From Flavobacterium sp. UBA5153 (GTDB lineage Bacteria; Bacteroidota; Bacteroidia; Flavobacteriales; Flavobacteriaceae), in NCBI GenBank assembly GCA_002413745.1, contig DHXP01000003.1, positions 1-37,741 of the forward strand: 37,741 nt of DNA, written 5' to 3'. Below, in pieces: positions 34,628-37,741 of the stretch. Within the stretch, counting starts at the first letter, position 1; every line of letters begins with the position of its first letter. Below the pieces are notes generated by a model. It saw nothing but the letters and a program-made list of their open reading frames with translations, did no database searches and had not been told where the DNA came from. The translations under genes were made by a program, and so were the position numbers.

Positions 34628-35473
34628 ATGTCAAACAAAGTAGAAGTAAAAGAATTACTAGAAGCAGGTGTTCACTTTGGACACATGACTAGAAAATGGG
34701 ATCCAAATATGGCTCCTTACATTTATATGGAACGTAATGGAATTCACATTATCAATCTATATAAAACTGCAGCTAAAATTGAAGAAGCGAATGAAGCTTT
34801 GAAAAAAATCGCTGCATCAGGTAGAAAAATACTATTCGTAGCTACCAAAAAACAAGCAAAAGACATCGTTGCCGAAAAAGCAAAAGCTGCAAACATGCCA
34901 TACATCACTGAAAGATGGCCTGGCGGAATGCTAACTAACTTCGTTACTATCAGAAAAGCCGTTAAAAAAATGGCTACAATTGATAAAATGAAGAAAGACG
35001 GAACATTCATGACTCTTTCTAAAAAAGAGCGTTTGCAAGTAGATCGTCTTCGTGCTAAATTAGAGAAAAATTTAGGTTCAATCGCAGATATGTCTAGACT
35101 TCCTGCTGCATTGTTCGTAGTTGATATTAAAGCTGAACACATCGCAATAAAAGAAGCTCAAAAATTAAACATTCCAGTTTTCGCAATGGTGGATACCAAT
35201 TCTGACCCAAGAGAGGTAGAATACGTAATCCCATCAAACGATGATGCTTCTAAATCAATCGATAAAATTTTATCTTTAGTAACTGCCGCAATCATTGACG
35301 GACTTTCTAATAGAGGTGCTGATGCCGAAGCTGTAGCTGAAACAACTGCCGAAAAAGCAGCTCCTGCTGCTGAAGTTGCAGCTGCTGATGTTGAAGTTGC
35401 AACTCCAATTACTGAAGAAATTGAAGTTGTCGCTCCTTCTGCTGATGCTGAAGCTTCTGAGACTGAAATATAA
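34628..35473 (+). CDS. rpsB: 30S ribosomal protein S2
   Basis: The 281-residue S2 has the family start VKELLEAGVHFGHMTRKWDPNMAPYIY and the middle signatures ITERWPGGMLTNFVTI and PVFAMVDTNSDPREVEYVIPSNDDASKSI. After about residue 232 an Ala/Glu/Val-rich tail continues for about 50 residues (AEAVAETTAEKAAPAAE...). The tail is low-complexity and is probably disordered. The gene precedes tsf, as in most bacteria, and both its leader and the gap to tsf contain RNA hairpins. Confidence 0.98.
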   Translation: MSNKVEVKELLEAGVHFGHMTRKWDPNMAPYIYMERNGIHIINLYKTAAKIEEANEALKKIAASGRKILFVATKKQAKDIVAEKAKAANMPYITERWPGGMLTNFVTIRKAVKKMATIDKMKKDGTFMTLSKKERLQVDRLRAKLEKNLGSIADMSRLPAALFVVDIKAEHIAIKEAQKLNIPVFAMVDTNSDPREVEYVIPSNDDASKSIDKILSLVTAAIIDGLSNRGADAEAVAETTAEKAAPAAEVAAADVEVATPITEEIEVVAPSADAEASETEI

Positions 35474-35485
35474 ATTTTAATATAG

Positions 35486-35558
35486 ATTCCAAATTCCAAA
35501 AAAAAGTTAGAAACTACAAAGTTGCTGATTTAGTAAAATTGGGATTTGGATTTTTTTT
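35486..35558 (+). terminator. Terminator/attenuator between rpsB and tsf
   Basis: ATTCCAAATTCCAA (35486-35499) pairs with TTGGGATTTGGATT (35539-35552), with 13 of 14 positions paired counting one G-U. The loop is about 39 bases, and eight T residues follow (35551-35558). It would let only part of the rpsB transcription reach tsf. Confidence 0.6.
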
Positions 35559-35583
35559 ATATAACCTTAAAAAATAATACAAA

Positions 35584-36408
35584 ATGGCAACAATTACTGC
35601 TGCAGACGTAAATAAATTAAGAACAATCACGGGTGCCGGAATGATGGACTGCAAAAAAGCACTTGTTGAATCTGACGGAGATTTTGATTTAGCAATCGAA
35701 AACCTTCGTAAAAAAGGACAAAAAGTAGCCGCAAACCGTTCAGATAGAGAATCTACTGAAGGTGCTGCAATTGCTGTTGTAAATGCTGACAAAACTGCCG
35801 GTGTTGTTATCACATTGAACTGTGAGACAGACTTCGTAGGTATGAATGAAAATTTTGTGAAAATGGCCACTGAAATGGCTAATTTGGCATTGAATTTTGA
35901 CAATAAAGAAGCATTTTTAGCAGCTGATTTCAACGGAATTACTGTTGCTGATAAATTAATCGAACAAACTGGAGTTATCGGTGAAAAACTAGAAATAAGA
36001 ACTTTCGAAAAATTAGAAGGTGCTTTCATCGGGTCTTACATCCACTCTGGAAACAAAATCGCTACTTTAGTTGCCCTATCTGCGAATATTGCAGGTGCTG
36101 ATGAAGTAGCAAGAAACGTAGCTATGCAAGCAGCGGCTATGTCGCCAATTGCTTTGAACGAAGCTGGAGTTGATTCCGATACTATTGCAAAAGAAATCGA
36201 AATTGCAAAAGATGTTTTGCGTCAAGAAGGAAAACCAGAAGCAATGTTAGACAATATCGCTAAAGGTAAATTAGCTCGTTTCTTTAAAGACAATACTTTG
36301 GTAAACCAAGATTATATTAAAGACAACAAAATGAGCGTAGCCGCTTATGTAAAATCTTTAGATAAAGATCTTATCGTTACCGGTTTCAAAAGAGCTGCTT
36401 TAGGATAA
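35584..36408 (+). CDS. tsf: Translation elongation factor Ts
   Basis: The 274-residue EF-Ts recycles EF-Tu by exchanging GDP. It has the UBA-like N-terminus (VNKLRTITGAGMMDCKKALVESDGDFDLAIENLRKKG) and the EF-Tu contact motif NCETDFVGMNENF, and then the two core subdomains with NKIATLVALSA and a C-terminal VAAYVKSLDKDLIVTGFKRAALG. It is the last gene of the ribosomal operon, 110 bases after rpsB, and is followed by a strong terminator. Confidence 0.98.
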   Translation: MATITAADVNKLRTITGAGMMDCKKALVESDGDFDLAIENLRKKGQKVAANRSDRESTEGAAIAVVNADKTAGVVITLNCETDFVGMNENFVKMATEMANLALNFDNKEAFLAADFNGITVADKLIEQTGVIGEKLEIRTFEKLEGAFIGSYIHSGNKIATLVALSANIAGADEVARNVAMQAAAMSPIALNEAGVDSDTIAKEIEIAKDVLRQEGKPEAMLDNIAKGKLARFFKDNTLVNQDYIKDNKMSVAAYVKSLDKDLIVTGFKRAALG

Positions 36409-36434
36409 TATCGAGTTTAGAGTTTAGATTTATA

Positions 36435-36470
36435 AAAAAGTCCCGAATAGTTTTATTTGGGACTTTTTTT
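36435..36470 (+). terminator. Terminator after tsf
   Basis: AAAAAGTCCCGAAT (36435-36448) pairs with ATTTGGGACTTTTT (36455-36468) with one G-U, around a 6-base loop. The T-run continues to 36470. It closes the rplM-tsf operon 26 bases after the stop codon. Confidence 0.92.
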
Positions 36471-36548
36471 GTTTGATTTAATTTTTTTGAAGTGAGCACA
36501 CTTTGGAGAGAACTCGAAGACCTTATATGCCTAACTTAATTGGTCTAA

Positions 36549-37652
36549 TCAATAATCTTCTTTATTTTTAAAACCTTCTATTTGAGTTTTTAATCTTTGA
36601 ATAAGTTTTTCATTTTCTACATTAGATTTCAACAAAATTTTTAAAATTGCACTAATCCTTTCTTTTATAACTATATATAAGTCGAAATTATCATTTTTAT
36701 GTGATTCATAATATTCTTTTAGAATAACATAAGTATCAATACAATCATCTAGGCAATTTTGTGTGTTTTTGTTTTCATTATAAGTATAAGCACATCTTCT
36801 TGCAATATGTCCTAAATCGCCTTCCGACACCATAAATTCATTCATTTGAATACCTCCTAAAAACCATCTATCCAATTTATTTATCTTTTGTAAATAAATT
36901 AGCAAATAGCAATATTTCTGTAAAACTGTTCTTGAGGAAATTTCTTCGTTTTTAATAAGCATTTCAAGATGAGAGGGTAATACGTTTCTTGCATCACTTC
37001 CTTCCTCAAAAACATTCTTTTCAAAAGCACGGTAAGTGTAATCAGAAATCTTTGTTGCAATTTTAATATGAAGAAAAGTGGACTTATATTTTCCGATTTT
37101 TTTAAGATAAATTTGAAAACTTAACTCTTCTAATTTTTCAAAACAGGCATTTAATATATCAGAATTTTTTAACGTTATCGACTTATTTATGATAATTGAA
37201 AATAAATCAAGAGTTTTAATTACAATTTCCTTCCAATGTTTCGAATCTTTAAATTCTTTGTCTGAATAACTATCAGGATATTTAAAATCTGCTTCTAAGT
37301 CTTTTCTTAAATGAGATAAATCAATTATTTCATTATCCTCTGGCATATTCAGTAATACCTGATTTTGTATAATGTTTTTGATAGTTTCAATACCCTCAAT
37401 TATTTCTTCCTCTTTATTATAAGTGAATAGCCTGTTAATATATCTTTCAAATAATTTTTCTCTAAATTTTTCATAATGAAATGAAGTTTCTTTTTTTTCA
37501 ATTAAATCAAAATACATACTTTCTATTGAATTCCAAATACCTCTTAATATTCCAGCATTATTTGGTTGAAGTAAAGAAAAATCAATGACTTTAATGTAAA
37601 AAGATATTAATCGTTCAATTATATAAGTAATTGGAACGATTTGTTGTCGCAT
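36549..37652 (-). CDS. Hypothetical helical protein of unknown function
   Basis: The 367-residue protein has no signal peptide and no strong membrane helix. It is rich in Ile, Lys, Glu and Asn, and appears almost entirely alpha-helical with long amphipathic segments (for example EEIIEGIETIKNIIQNQVLL and KEIVIKTLDLFSIIINKSITL). No catalytic motif, Fe-S or nucleotide-binding signature is visible. Scattered cysteines (for example CLDDC near residue 300) form no recognised metal site. Codon use is more AT-rich than in the neighbouring ribosomal genes. This and its lack of any housekeeping motif suggest an accessory gene at the border of a variable region that continues past the window. It is convergent with tsf. 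I do not recognise the family. Confidence 0.75.
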   Translation of the reverse strand: MRQQIVPITYIIERLISFYIKVIDFSLLQPNNAGILRGIWNSIESMYFDLIEKKETSFHYEKFREKLFERYINRLFTYNKEEEIIEGIETIKNIIQNQVLLNMPEDNEIIDLSHLRKDLEADFKYPDSYSDKEFKDSKHWKEIVIKTLDLFSIIINKSITLKNSDILNACFEKLEELSFQIYLKKIGKYKSTFLHIKIATKISDYTYRAFEKNVFEEGSDARNVLPSHLEMLIKNEEISSRTVLQKYCYLLIYLQKINKLDRWFLGGIQMNEFMVSEGDLGHIARRCAYTYNENKNTQNCLDDCIDTYVILKEYYESHKNDNFDLYIVIKERISAILKILLKSNVENEKLIQRLKTQIEGFKNKEDY

Positions 37653-37665
37653 TATTAAAAGGGCT

Positions 37666-37690
37666 TAATTATTTGTTTTTCAAATAATTA
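37666..37690. promoter_or_regulatory. Perfect palindrome upstream of the hypothetical gene
   Basis: TAATTATTTG (37666-37675) and CAAATAATTA (37681-37690) are exact complements around five T residues. It lies 14 bases before the ATG at 37652, inside the leader or promoter, and could be an operator or a leader hairpin. Confidence 0.5.
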
Positions 37691-37741
37691 TCTAAATTTA
37701 TTTAAAAGTAAAATACGACATTATATCGTTTTTACTACTTA

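Noticed and set aside
35514-36029. 171-codon open frame antisense to tsf
   Set aside because: It lies opposite a certain gene, its Ser/Ala/Lys-rich sequence mirrors EF-Ts codons, and it has no domain or promoter.

Overview
The window looks like chromosomal DNA from a member of the Flavobacteriaceae, most likely Flavobacterium or a close relative. The evidence is low GC, a PorP/SprF plus OmpA pair of the type IX secretion/gliding kind, an alternative complex III (ActABCDEF) operon running straight into aa3 oxidase genes, and Bacteroidetes-type promoters (TTTG, 17-19 bases, TAnnTTTG) in front of several transcription units. No phage, IS element, CRISPR array or rRNA is visible. Most of the window is core-genome sequence.

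Layout. 1-220: tail of a possible plus-strand gene and a terminator. 220-3098 (minus): porP/sprF-like gene followed by a TPR/PD40/OmpA gene. 3379-5476 (minus): queG and ruvB, separated by a palindromic repeat. 5555-16857 (minus): an eight-gene respiratory operon, actA-actB-actC-actD-actE-actF-ctaC-ctaD, with a promoter upstream of actA and a strong terminator after ctaD. 17074-17463 (plus): a small secreted SPOR-domain protein, divergent from actA. 17772-17951 (minus): a 59-residue two-helix membrane protein. 18044-22745 (minus): rimP-nusA-infB. 23055-23125 (minus): tRNA-Gln(TTG) with its own promoter and terminator. 23360-27394 (plus): a large DUF2723 membrane protein and a polysaccharide deacetylase. 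27426-29032 (minus): a thioredoxin-fold protein without the CxxC, and a membrane-anchored metallophosphoesterase. 29335-32187 (plus): polA. 32245-33270 (minus): a LacI-family regulator. 33619-36408 (plus): rplM-rpsI-rpsB-tsf. 36549-37652 (minus): an unrecognised helical protein.

How the genes work together. ActA-F oxidises menaquinol and passes electrons through c-type hemes to the CuA centre of CtaC and then to the CtaD heme/copper site. Co-transcription fits a physical ACIII-aa3 supercomplex. rimP-nusA-infB and rplM-rpsI-rpsB-tsf are translation operons, and both contain leader or intergenic hairpins that could attenuate transcription.

The most unusual signal is a small palindrome (consensus TCCCGANAGCTNTCGGGA followed by ACNRAA) that occurs inside three unrelated reading frames: queG, the polysaccharide deacetylase and polA. 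It has the same orientation and the same codon phase each time and encodes [LI]-P-x-A-[IF]-G-T-[KE]. It resembles an in-frame, protein-invading palindromic element comparable to the Rickettsia palindromic elements. A second, unrelated palindromic repeat of about 75 bp occurs twice between genes.
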